Assembly: GCA_026392415.1 (NCBI GenBank)
Contig: JAPLCC010000049.1
Coordinates: 1 to 64,000 of the forward strand
Direction of reading: 5' to 3'
DNA: 64,000 nucleotides
From: Propionibacteriales bacterium
GTDB taxonomy: Bacteria > Actinomycetota > Actinomycetes > Propionibacteriales > Nocardioidaceae
Shown piece by piece: positions 9,122 through 18,065 of this stretch. The notes beneath the pieces are model-generated. The model saw only the letters and a program-made list of their open reading frames with translations, searched no databases and was not told where the DNA came from. Each line of letters begins with the position of its first letter. Within the stretch, counting starts at the first letter, position 1. The position numbers and the translations under genes were made by a program.

Positions 9122-10216
9122 ATGGGCATCCAGATCGGCATTTTCAGCGTGGGAGACGTCACCGCTGACCCCACCACGGGGCGCACGCCGAGCGAGCACG
9201 AGCGGATCAAGGCCACGGTCGCGATCGCCAAGAAGGCCGAGGACGTCGGCCTCGACGTCTTCGCCACCGGGGAGCACCACAACCCGCCGTTCATCGCGTC
9301 CAACCCGACCGCGACCCTCGCCTACATCGGTGCGCAGACCGAGACGCTCCTGCTCTCGACGGCCACGACGCTCATCACGACGACGGACCCCGTGCTGATC
9401 GCCGAGGACTACGCCAAGATCCAGCACCTCACCGACGGTCGGGTCGATCTCATGCTCGGCCGGGGCAACACGGGCCCGGTCTACCCGTGGTTCGGCAAGG
9501 ACATCCGCCAGGGCATCAACCTCGCGATCGAGAACTACGCGCTGCTGCGCCGGCTCTGGTCCGAGGACGTCGTCGACTGGGAAGGCCGCTTCCGTACGCC
9601 GCTCCAGGGTTACGCCTCGACCCCGCGCCCGCTCGACGGCGTCGCTCCCTTCGTGTGGCACGGCTCGATCCGCAGCCCCGAGATCGCCGAACAGGCCGCC
9701 TACTACGGCGACGGCTACTTCCACAACCACATCTTCTGGCCGGCGTCGCACGCAGCGCAGATGGTGCAGCTCTACCGCGACCGGTTCGCGCACTACGGCC
9801 ACGGCACGCCCGAGCAGGCGATCGTCGGCCTCGGTGGTCAGATCTTCATGCGGAAGAACAGCCAGGACGCCATCAACGAGTTCCGACCGTACTTCGACAA
9901 CGCACCGGTCTACGGCCACGGCCCGTCACTGGAGGACTTCACCTCGCAGACGCCGCTGACGGTTGGCTCGCCGCAACAGGTGCTCGAGCGCACGCTGTCG
10001 TTCCGCGAGTACGCCGGCGACTACCAGCGCCAGCTGTTCCTCGTCGACCACGCCGGGCTCCCGCTCAAGACGGTTCTCGAGCAGCTGGACCTGCTCGGCG
10101 AGATCCTGCCCGCGATGCGCGCCGGATTCGCCGAGGGCCGGCCTGCCGACGTGCCGGATGCACCGACGCACGCCTCGGCGCTCGCAGCAAGGGAGAAGGA
10201 GGAGGTGACGGTCTGA
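9122..10216 (+). CDS. LLM-class flavin-dependent oxidoreductase
   Basis: IGIFSVGDVTADPTTGRTPSEHERIKATVAIAKKAEDVGLDVFATGEHHNPPFIASNPTATLAYIGAQT; start uncertain (9068/9083/9122). Confidence 0.9.
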   Translation: MGIQIGIFSVGDVTADPTTGRTPSEHERIKATVAIAKKAEDVGLDVFATGEHHNPPFIASNPTATLAYIGAQTETLLLSTATTLITTTDPVLIAEDYAKIQHLTDGRVDLMLGRGNTGPVYPWFGKDIRQGINLAIENYALLRRLWSEDVVDWEGRFRTPLQGYASTPRPLDGVAPFVWHGSIRSPEIAEQAAYYGDGYFHNHIFWPASHAAQMVQLYRDRFAHYGHGTPEQAIVGLGGQIFMRKNSQDAINEFRPYFDNAPVYGHGPSLEDFTSQTPLTVGSPQQVLERTLSFREYAGDYQRQLFLVDHAGLPLKTVLEQLDLLGEILPAMRAGFAEGRPADVPDAPTHASALAAREKEEVTV

Positions 10217-10878
10217 TGACGCCCATCAACCGCGACCACCGGCGCGTGGTGATCGTGTCGGCCGGACTGTCGGTTCCGTCCTCGACCCGCCTTCTCGCCG
10301 ACAACCTCGGTGCTGCGACGGCACGGGCGATCGCGGCACGCGGCGAGGAGGTCGACATCCAGCACGTCGAGCTGCGGCCGCTGGCCCACGCCCTCGCTGA
10401 CCACCTGTTGACCGGTTTCCCTGCCACCGAGCTGGCTGCTGCACTCGACGCAGTGAGCCACGCCGAGGGGGTCATCGTCGTCACGCCGGTGTTCTCGGCG
10501 TCGTACTCCGGACTGTTCAAGACGTTCTTCGACGTCCTGGAGCCCGGTGCCCTCGACGGGACTCCGGTGCTGGTCGCGGCCACTGCCGGCACAGCACGCC
10601 ACAGCCTCGTCCTGGACCACGCGTTGCGCCCGTTGTTCGCCTACCTCCGCGCCGTCGTCGTGCCGACCGGAGTCTTCGCCGCGAGCGAGGACTTCGGGTC
10701 CACCGCCGACGGATCGCTGGACAAGCGCGTGGAACGCGCGGCCTCCGAGCTGGCCGTCCTGGTGAGTGGCGCCACCGCTCCTGCACCAGCACTGCGCCGG
10801 ACCCCGGCCGACGAGTTCGCGGCACCGACACCCTTCGAGCAGCTGCTGCGCGAGGCTGGGGGCGACGCAGTCCGCTGA
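10216..10878 (+). CDS. NADPH-dependent FMN reductase family (CE1759-like) protein
   Basis: VVIVSAGLSVPSSTRLLADNL...VTPVFSASYSGLFKTFFDVL; ATGA overlap with upstream LLM gene. Confidence 0.87.
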   Translation: MTPINRDHRRVVIVSAGLSVPSSTRLLADNLGAATARAIAARGEEVDIQHVELRPLAHALADHLLTGFPATELAAALDAVSHAEGVIVVTPVFSASYSGLFKTFFDVLEPGALDGTPVLVAATAGTARHSLVLDHALRPLFAYLRAVVVPTGVFAASEDFGSTADGSLDKRVERAASELAVLVSGATAPAPALRRTPADEFAAPTPFEQLLREAGGDAVR

Positions 10879-10891
10879 CGGCGTCGCGGCG

Positions 10892-10913
10892 GTGGCACGA
10901 TGTCGTGTGCCAC
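10892..10913. promoter_or_regulatory. Intergenic palindrome GTGGCAC-N8-GTGCCAC
   Basis: Exact 7-bp inverted repeat between FMN reductase and acyl-CoA dehydrogenase genes. Confidence 0.4.
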
Positions 10914-10945
10914 GCGGTCGCCGGACCGCCCGTGAGAGGAGTGTC

Positions 10946-12097
10946 ATGCGTCGCACCGTCTTCGCCGAGGAGCACGAGGACTTCCGGAAGACCTTCCGGT
11001 CCTTCCTGGAAGCCGAGGTCGTTCCCCACTACCAGGAGTGGTACGACGCTGGCATCGTCCCGCGGGACCTCTACCGCAAGCTGGGGGACCTGGGCATCTT
11101 CGGGATCGAGGTCCCCGAGGAGTACGGCGGTGCCGGAATCGAATCGTTCAAGTACTCCGCCATCCTCACCGAGGAAGCGACGCGCGCCGGAATCCAGCTC
11201 GGTGGGTCCAGCGTCCACGTCGAGCTCTGCCTGCCGTACCTGTTGAAGCTCGGCACCGAGGAGCAGCTGCGCCGCTGGATGCCCGGCTTCGTTTCCGGTG
11301 AGCAGATGTTCGCCATCGCGATGACCGAGCCCGGCACCGGCTCGGACCTCGCGGGAATGCGGACGACCGCCAAGCGGGACGGCGACGCGTACGTCCTCAA
11401 CGGGGCCAAGACATTCATCACCGGCGGTGTGCTGGCCGACCGCGTCATCGTGTGCGCCCGGACTTCCCCGCCCCTGGAGAACAACCGGCGCTTCGGGATC
11501 TCGCTGTTCGCCGTCGACACCAAGTCGGCCGGCTACGAGGTCGGCCGCAAGCTCGACAAGATCGGGCTGCGCACTTCCGACACGGCCGAACTCTCCTTCA
11601 CCGATGTCCGGATCCCGGCCGAGGACCTCCTGGGCGAGGAGAACGAAGGCTTCAGCTACCTCGGCCAGAACCTCCCGCAGGAGCGGCTCGGCATCGCCTA
11701 CGGCGCCTACGCGCAGGCGGCAGCCGCGATCCGCTTCACGCTGGCCTATGTCGCCGAGCGGGTCGTCTTCGGCGCCCCTGTTGCCTCGTTCCAGAACACG
11801 AAATTCGAGCTCGCGGCTTGCCAGGCCGAGGTCGACGCGGCACAGGCTGTCGTGGACCGGGCCATGGAGGCGCACGACAACGGAGACCTGACGGCGGTCG
11901 ATGCCGCCTCGGCGAAGCTGTTCTGCACCGAGGTCGCTGGACGCGTCATCGACCGCTGCCTCCAGCTGCACGGAGGCTACGGCTACATGAACGAGTACCC
12001 GATCGCCCGCCTGTACGCCGACACCCGGGTCACCCGGATCTACGGCGGCACCTCCGAGGTGATGAAGCTGATCATCGCCAAGCAGATGGGCCTCTAG
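10946..12097 (+). CDS. Acyl-CoA dehydrogenase
   Basis: 384 codons; MTEPGTGSDLAGMRTTAKRDGDAYVLNGAKTFITGG; LHGGYGYMNEYPIARLYADTRVTRIYGGTSEVMK. Confidence 0.95.
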   Translation: MRRTVFAEEHEDFRKTFRSFLEAEVVPHYQEWYDAGIVPRDLYRKLGDLGIFGIEVPEEYGGAGIESFKYSAILTEEATRAGIQLGGSSVHVELCLPYLLKLGTEEQLRRWMPGFVSGEQMFAIAMTEPGTGSDLAGMRTTAKRDGDAYVLNGAKTFITGGVLADRVIVCARTSPPLENNRRFGISLFAVDTKSAGYEVGRKLDKIGLRTSDTAELSFTDVRIPAEDLLGEENEGFSYLGQNLPQERLGIAYGAYAQAAAAIRFTLAYVAERVVFGAPVASFQNTKFELAACQAEVDAAQAVVDRAMEAHDNGDLTAVDAASAKLFCTEVAGRVIDRCLQLHGGYGYMNEYPIARLYADTRVTRIYGGTSEVMKLIIAKQMGL

Positions 12098-12101
12098 ACC
12101 G

Positions 12102-12629
12102 TCAGAAGGCGTAGGTCCCCGTGATGATCGCGCGACCGAGGGTCTTGAAGGCGAGGTTGAAGCCGACCACGGCCGGCGTCGCGTCCGCATCGACGCCCAG
12201 CTTCGGCTCCTTCACGGCGTGCACGACGAAGAAGTAGCGGTGCACCTGGTCGCCCTCGGGCGGTGCGGCTCCGCCGAACTCGGCGGCACCGAAGTCGTTG
12301 CGCACGTGGAAGGCCCCGTCCGGCAAGGTGGCGTCGGAGTCACCCGCGCCCGCCGGGAGGCTGGTCACGTCACCCGGGATGTCGACGACGACCCAGTGCC
12401 AGAAGCCGCTCGGGATCGGGGCGTCCGGGTCGAAGCAGGTGACCACGTAGCTCTGCGTGCCCTCGGGTCCGGGCTCCCAGGTGAGCTCCGGTGAAGTGTT
12501 GCCGGCGGCGTACACCTGCGATTGCGTGAGTGGCTGCCCGTCGATCACGTCGGTGCTCGTCACCCGGAAGGCCGGGACAGCAGGTAGCAGGGGATAGGGG
12601 TCGGGGGTCACGGGACGCTCGAGAGTCAT
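12102..12629 (-). CDS. YbhB/YbcL (PEBP) family protein
   Basis: [41 protein letters not shown]. Confidence 0.92.
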   Translation of the reverse strand: MTLERPVTPDPYPLLPAVPAFRVTSTDVIDGQPLTQSQVYAAGNTSPELTWEPGPEGTQSYVVTCFDPDAPIPSGFWHWVVVDIPGDVTSLPAGAGDSDATLPDGAFHVRNDFGAAEFGGAAPPEGDQVHRYFFVVHAVKEPKLGVDADATPAVVGFNLAFKTLGRAIITGTYAF

Positions 12630-12700
12630 GCCCTCGAAGTTAGTCCGCGAATTGGCCCCGTGTCACAGCCCGGGCAGTGCGTCGCGGGAGAATGGTCCGT

Positions 12701-13933
12701 GTGAGTGACTTTCCGCCGTACCCGTCCGGTCTGCGCCTTGCCGGGCGCCGTGTTCTCGTCGTCGGCGGTGGTCACGTTGCGCAGCGCCGCGTTCCGCAGC
12801 TGATCGCGGTCGGGGCGGACGTCGTGGTCGTCTCACCCGAGGTCACCATGGCGATCGAGGGGTTCGTCGGATCGGGCGAGATCACCTGGCACGAGCGCCC
12901 GTTCGAGGACACGGACCTGGACGGGGCCTGGTACGTCATCGCCGTGACCGACGACCGTGCGGTCAACGACCACGTCTCGGCCCTGTGCGAGGCACAGCGC
13001 ATCTTCTGCGTCCGGTCGGACGACGCCACACTCGGGACCGCCTGGACGCCGGCCGTCGGCCGCGAGGCCGGCATCACGATCGCGGTCGTGGGCAACCGCG
13101 ACCCGAGGCGCTCGGTGGCCGTGCGCGACGAGATCCTGGCAGGCCTGCGCGATGGCACCATTGCCGCGCCGCACCACCGCGAAGGACTTCCCGAGCGCAC
13201 CCCCGGGGTGACCCTGGTCGGCGGCGGCCCCGGCGACCCGGAGCTGATCTCGATCGCGGGCCGCAAGGCACTGATGGCCGCGGACGTCGTGGTGGCCGAC
13301 CGGCTCGCGCCGCGGGAGCTGCTGGGTGACCTGCCGTCGGACGTGGAGCTGATCGACGTCTCCAAGCTGCCCCGCGGCCGCTCGGCCCAGCAGGAGGAGA
13401 TCAACCGCGTCATCGTCGATCGCGCCCTCGCCGGCAAGCGAGTGGTGCGCTTCAAGGGCGGTGACAACTTCGTCTTCGGCCGTGGCTACGAGGAGATCCT
13501 CGCCTGCCGCGAAGCAGGTGTCCCCGTCACCGTGATCCCCGGGCTGACCTCCCCGGTCGCGGTGCCGGCCATCGCCGGCATCCCGGTGACGCACCGCGGC
13601 ATCACCCACGAGTTCAGCGTCGTCTCCGGCCACCTGCCACCCGGCCACCCCGAGTCGCTCGTCAACTACGCGGCTCTCGGCGCGATGCAGGGCACCGTCG
13701 TGCTGATGATGGGGGTCGAGAACGCACCGAAGATCGCCGAGGCGCTCATCGCTGGCGGCCGCCCCGACACGCTGCCGGTCGCGGTGATCTGCGACGGGAC
13801 GATGCCGACCCAGCGCACGGTGCTGGCCACGCTCGGCACCCTTGCGAGCCGGCTCGCCGAGGAGTCGGTCAAGCCACCCGCGATCATCGTGATCGGCGAG
13901 GTCGTCGCGGTCGCCCATCCCGACGCCTTCTGA
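12701..13933 (+). CDS. cobA: Siroheme synthase: precorrin-2 dehydrogenase fused to uroporphyrinogen-III C-methyltransferase
   Basis: GLRLAGRRVLVVGGGHVAQRR... and VTLVGGGPGDPELISIAGRKALMAADVVVADRL. Confidence 0.92.
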   Translation: MSDFPPYPSGLRLAGRRVLVVGGGHVAQRRVPQLIAVGADVVVVSPEVTMAIEGFVGSGEITWHERPFEDTDLDGAWYVIAVTDDRAVNDHVSALCEAQRIFCVRSDDATLGTAWTPAVGREAGITIAVVGNRDPRRSVAVRDEILAGLRDGTIAAPHHREGLPERTPGVTLVGGGPGDPELISIAGRKALMAADVVVADRLAPRELLGDLPSDVELIDVSKLPRGRSAQQEEINRVIVDRALAGKRVVRFKGGDNFVFGRGYEEILACREAGVPVTVIPGLTSPVAVPAIAGIPVTHRGITHEFSVVSGHLPPGHPESLVNYAALGAMQGTVVLMMGVENAPKIAEALIAGGRPDTLPVAVICDGTMPTQRTVLATLGTLASRLAEESVKPPAIIVIGEVVAVAHPDAF

Positions 13934-13940
13934 GGTAGCC

Positions 13941-14744
13941 GTGGCTGAGCTGATCGAGATCACCGAGGCCGACGACCCACGGCTCGGCGACTACCGCGAC
14001 CTGCGCGACGTCGAGCTGCGCAAGCACCTCGAGGCCGAGCACGGGCTGTTCCTCGCCGAAGGCGAGAAGGTCGTACGCCGGGCCGTCGAGGCAGGCTTCA
14101 CGGCGCGTTCGTTCCTGATGGCGCCGCGGTGGCTCGACGGGCTGGCCGACGTGCTCGACCGCTCGGACGCCCCCTGCTTCGTGGTGGCGGAGGACCTCGC
14201 GGAGGAAGTGACTGGCTTCCATGTGCACCGCGGCGCCCTGGCCTCCCTCGAACGCCGCCCGCTGCTGTCGGTCGAGGAGGTTCTCGACGGTGCACGCTCG
14301 GTCCTCGTGCTCGAGGACATCGTCGACCACACCAACGTCGGCGCGATCCTGCGGTCCGGGGCAGCTTTCGAGTTCGACGCCGTTCTCCTCGCCCCGCGCT
14401 GCGCGGACCCGCTCTATCGACGGTCGATCAAGGTTGCGATGGGCGCGGTGTTCACGATGCCGTGGACCCGCGTTCCCGACTGGTACGACGCCCTGCCTGC
14501 CCTGGGTCGCGCCGGCTTCACGACCGTGGCGATGACGCTCGCACCGGACGCCGTACCGATCGAGGAAGCGGTGCACGGGCTGGACAAGGTGGCACTGGTC
14601 CTCGGCTCGGAGGGGCACGGACTGTCCGCCCGCTGGGAGGAATCGGCGGACCGCCGCGCAATCATCCCGATGGCCGCCGGAATCGATTCGCTCAACGTCG
14701 CAGCGGCCACGGCGGTCGCTTGCTACGTCACCGCGCGACGCTGA
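13941..14744 (+). CDS. TrmH/SpoU family RNA 2'-O-methyltransferase
   Basis: DHTNVGAILRSGAAFEFDAVLL; ALVLGSEGHGLS; IPMAAGIDSLNVAAATAVACY. Confidence 0.92.
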   Translation: MAELIEITEADDPRLGDYRDLRDVELRKHLEAEHGLFLAEGEKVVRRAVEAGFTARSFLMAPRWLDGLADVLDRSDAPCFVVAEDLAEEVTGFHVHRGALASLERRPLLSVEEVLDGARSVLVLEDIVDHTNVGAILRSGAAFEFDAVLLAPRCADPLYRRSIKVAMGAVFTMPWTRVPDWYDALPALGRAGFTTVAMTLAPDAVPIEEAVHGLDKVALVLGSEGHGLSARWEESADRRAIIPMAAGIDSLNVAAATAVACYVTARR

Positions 14745-14792
14745 CACGGTGTAGCACTTTCTTCCGCGGCTGGTGGGGCCTAACCTCCACCC

Positions 14793-15902
14793 ATGGCGAA
14801 TGAGAACACGTTCTACTCTCGGGTCCCGGTCGTGGTCTGGGGAACCGGCAACATGGGGCGCGCTTCCATCCGCGCCGTTGCAGCACACCCCGACCTCGAG
14901 CTGACGGCGGTGATCGTGGCCGACGAGGCGAAGCAGGGCCGCGACGCCGGCGACCTGGCCGAGCTCGGCCGGACGCTCGACGTGGCCGCGACCCGCGACA
15001 TCGACGCGGCCCTCTCGACCCTGGGTGGCGGGGGAGCGGTGGCGTACGCGGCCTCCGGCGAACTCCGCCCCGACGAGGCGGCGCTCGACATCGCCCGCGC
15101 ACTCAGCGGCGGCGCGGTCGTCGTCACCCCCTCGATCTACGCCCTCTACGACCACCGCAGCGCGCCCGCCGAACTGCGAGAGCCACTGGAGAAGGCATGC
15201 GCCGAAGGCGGCACCGCCCTGTTCGTGAGCGGCATCGACCCGGGTTGGGGGAACGACCTCCTTCCGGCTCTTGTCAGCGGGCTCTCCTCGGAGATCGACC
15301 AGATTCGCTGCCAGGAGATCTTCGACTACTCGACGTACGACGCGGAGGAGTCCGTCCGCTACATCGTCGGCATGGGTCAGCCGATGGACTACGAACCGAT
15401 GATGGTCGCACCGGGGATCCCCTCCATGGTGTGGGGCGGCCAGGTCCGCCTGATCGCCCGTGCACTCGGCGTCGAGGTCGACGAGCTCCGCGAGACCGTG
15501 GACCGGAGGGCACTCGACGCGGACGTCACGACCGCGCTGGGCGTCTTCCACGCCGGCACCCAGGGCGCGTTGCGCTTCGAGGTGCAGGGCATCGTGGCAG
15601 GAGAGCCGCGGATCGTGATCGAGCACGTCACCCGGATCACCGCGTCCTGCGCCTACGAATGGCCGATGCCGCCCGACGGCGGCGACGGAGCGCACCGGGT
15701 GATCATCGAGGGCCGGCCACGGATCGAGATCAACGTGGAGGCCACCGACGAAGGCGGCAACCGGGCCGCGGGCGGCAACGCCACCGCAGCCAACCGACTC
15801 GTCAACGCCATTCCGTGGCTGCGCGGCGCGACGCCGGGCCTGTACGACGGCCTCGAGGTGCCCCTGACTCCGAGCGTGCATCTGCGCGGCGAGAGGAACT
15901 GA
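14793..15902 (+). CDS. Dihydrodipicolinate reductase-like NAD(P)H-dependent dehydrogenase
   Basis: VPVVVWGTGNMGRASIRAVAAHPDLELTAVIV Rossmann motif. Confidence 0.8.
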   Translation: MANENTFYSRVPVVVWGTGNMGRASIRAVAAHPDLELTAVIVADEAKQGRDAGDLAELGRTLDVAATRDIDAALSTLGGGGAVAYAASGELRPDEAALDIARALSGGAVVVTPSIYALYDHRSAPAELREPLEKACAEGGTALFVSGIDPGWGNDLLPALVSGLSSEIDQIRCQEIFDYSTYDAEESVRYIVGMGQPMDYEPMMVAPGIPSMVWGGQVRLIARALGVEVDELRETVDRRALDADVTTALGVFHAGTQGALRFEVQGIVAGEPRIVIEHVTRITASCAYEWPMPPDGGDGAHRVIIEGRPRIEINVEATDEGGNRAAGGNATAANRLVNAIPWLRGATPGLYDGLEVPLTPSVHLRGERN

Positions 15903-15903
15903 C

Positions 15904-16395
15904 GTGTTCATCGACATCCCCGAGGGCAAGGATCCGATCCTCTACGTCTGGGGCGAGCTGGTGCCCGGCATCGGGCCGGCCGCCTCCGCGTTCGCCATGA
16001 GCATCTACGAGCACAGCACCCTGGGACTGCGTGAGTTCGAGGCCGCACGCCTGCGGATCGCGCAGATCAACGGCTGCGTGTTCTGCCAGGACTGGCGTAC
16101 CGAACGCGACGGCGCCAAGGTCGAGGACACCTTCGACGGCGCCGTGGCTGAGTGGCGCACGACCTCCGACTTCGACGACCGCACCCGGCTCGCCGCCGAG
16201 TACGCCGAGAGGTTCGCGCTCGACCACCACGGGCTCGACGACGGCTTCTGGCAGCGGATGCGGATGCACTACACCGATCGCGAGATCGCCGAGCTCTCGA
16301 TGTGTCTGGGTTCGTGGATCAGCTTCGGGCGACTGAACCGGGTGCTCGGTCTCGACACGGCCTGTGTGCTGCCGAGCCACGCCGGCCGGGCCTGA
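15904..16395 (+). CDS. Carboxymuconolactone decarboxylase (AhpD-like) family protein
   Basis: LRIAQINGCVFCQDWRTE CxxC motif. Confidence 0.85.
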   Translation: MFIDIPEGKDPILYVWGELVPGIGPAASAFAMSIYEHSTLGLREFEAARLRIAQINGCVFCQDWRTERDGAKVEDTFDGAVAEWRTTSDFDDRTRLAAEYAERFALDHHGLDDGFWQRMRMHYTDREIAELSMCLGSWISFGRLNRVLGLDTACVLPSHAGRA

Positions 16396-16398
16396 AGC

Positions 16399-17313
16399 CT
16401 AGGGACGCAGCAACGAGGCGAACAGGGCGATCGACTCGTCGATCGCCTGCTGGCACGTCGCGGACCACGGACCCATGTCGAAGAAACCGTGGATCAGTCC
16501 CGGATAGGTGTGCTGGTGGACCTGTGCGCCCGCGGCGACCAGGGCTTCTGCGTAGGCAATGCCCTCGTCGCGGAGCGGGTCGAACTCGGCTGTGATGACC
16601 ACGGCCGGTGGCTGCCCCTCCAGGTTGCCGTGCAGGGGCGAGGTGCGCGGGTCGTTCAGATCGGTGTCCGCGACGGAGAACTGCGTCAGGAACCACAGCA
16701 GTGTCGGCGCATCGAGGAAGTAGCCGTGGGCGTTCTCCTCCCGTGAGGGGAAGTCGCCGAGCACCGTGGTGGTCGGGTAGATCAGCAACTGCGCCGCGAT
16801 GCCCGGTACGTGCTGTGCGGCGACGGCCGCCAGGTTGCCGCCGGCCGAGTCGCCCGTGACCCCCAGGACCTCGCTGCCGCCGTACTCGCCCAGGCGGGAC
16901 TGGATGTCGCGAACTGCGGCGATCGCATCCTCGGCAGCGGCCGGTGCCTTCGCCTCGGGTGCCAGCCGGTAGTCGACCGCGACGACGACGGACCGGGTGT
17001 CGCGACAGACGGAACGGGCCATCGCCTCGTGCGTGTCGAGGTCACCGATCACGAACCCGCCGCCGTGGAACAGTACGACGGTCGGGACCGGCCCGTCGCC
17101 TTCGGGACGGTAGACCTTCGCCGCGAGCGCGCCCTCGGCACCGGCAACCTTGTCGTCCTGGACGGACGCGACCTCCGCCATCGTGCCCGGCGGCCGGAAG
17201 TCCACGGTCAGCTTGCGGTAGGAGGCACGTGCCTCGACCGGGGAGAGTTCATGGAGCGGGATCCCGCCCTCGATCAACTTCAGGAGCGGGGCGAGCTGCG
17301 GGTCAACGGGCAT
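16399..17313 (-). CDS. HSL-type alpha/beta hydrolase (esterase)
   Basis: VVLFHGGGFVIGDLDTHE; VTGDSAGGNLAA; HGFFDMG. Confidence 0.93.
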   Translation of the reverse strand: MPVDPQLAPLLKLIEGGIPLHELSPVEARASYRKLTVDFRPPGTMAEVASVQDDKVAGAEGALAAKVYRPEGDGPVPTVVLFHGGGFVIGDLDTHEAMARSVCRDTRSVVVAVDYRLAPEAKAPAAAEDAIAAVRDIQSRLGEYGGSEVLGVTGDSAGGNLAAVAAQHVPGIAAQLLIYPTTTVLGDFPSREENAHGYFLDAPTLLWFLTQFSVADTDLNDPRTSPLHGNLEGQPPAVVITAEFDPLRDEGIAYAEALVAAGAQVHQHTYPGLIHGFFDMGPWSATCQQAIDESIALFASLLRP

Positions 17314-17352
17314 GGGGGAAAGGTAGCCGAGAGGCGCCCGGGATCCTCAGGC

Positions 17353-17973
17353 TCAGGTCGGCCAGTCGGCTGAGAACTCGTCGGCAGCGGCCTCCTGCTG
17401 CTTGCGCAGCTTCTTCATCGCCTTCGCCGAGATCCGGTCGCCGAAGACCGTGCCGGCGGTGTGGTCCGTCTCGTGCTGGAGGCATTTCGCCAGCAATCCG
17501 TCGCCCTCGAAGCGGACCGGTTGACCGTCGAGGCCCTGCCCCTCGACCGCTGCGAAGTCCGGCCGGGCGCACGGGACGAAGGCACCGGGGAACGAGAGGC
17601 ACCCCTCGGCGCTGTCGTCGAGGTGGCGGTCCTTGCCCTCGGGGAGGATCAGGGTCGGGTTGCAGACCACGCCGACGACGCGTTCGTCCTCGTCGTTGGG
17701 GCAGTCGAAGACGAACATCGCGACGTCCTCGCCGATCTGGCACGCGGCGAGGCCGACGCCGTCGGCGGCGTACATCGTGGCGACCATGTCGGCGGCCAGG
17801 GCGCGGAGCTCGTCGTCGAACGCGGTCACCTGCTGCTGGGGCCGGTGCATCACCGGTGTTCCCCAGCGGGTCATCGGTCGTACGGTCCCGCCTCGGGGCA
17901 GCGGGCCGTACGGCGCCACCACCGTCTCGACCACCTGTTCGTCGTTCTCCCCGTCACCCTTGCCCCATGCCAT
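17353..17973 (-). CDS. def: Peptide deformylase
   Basis: GVGLAACQIGED; EGCLSFPG; LQHETDHTAG. Confidence 0.93.
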   Translation of the reverse strand: MAWGKGDGENDEQVVETVVAPYGPLPRGGTVRPMTRWGTPVMHRPQQQVTAFDDELRALAADMVATMYAADGVGLAACQIGEDVAMFVFDCPNDEDERVVGVVCNPTLILPEGKDRHLDDSAEGCLSFPGAFVPCARPDFAAVEGQGLDGQPVRFEGDGLLAKCLQHETDHTAGTVFGDRISAKAMKKLRKQQEAAADEFSADWPT

Positions 17974-18040
17974 GGGAGCGATCCTAGGAGGCACTGAAAC
18001 GTGGATCACATGCGGATTCCCCGGAAGGTGTAGCGCAATG

Positions 18041-18057
18041 TGTAACTCACAGTTACA
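18041..18057. promoter_or_regulatory. Candidate repressor operator TGTAACT-CAC-AGTTACA overlapping predicted -10 TACATT (18054-18059)
   Basis: Perfect 7-bp inverted repeat with 3-nt spacer ending 8 nt before ATG 18066. Confidence 0.65.
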
Positions 18058-18065
18058 TTTACGCC

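Noticed and set aside
13884-15929. 681-aa antisense ORF spanning TrmH and dehydrogenase genes
   Set aside because: Runs across two well-supported sense genes; no recognisable motif
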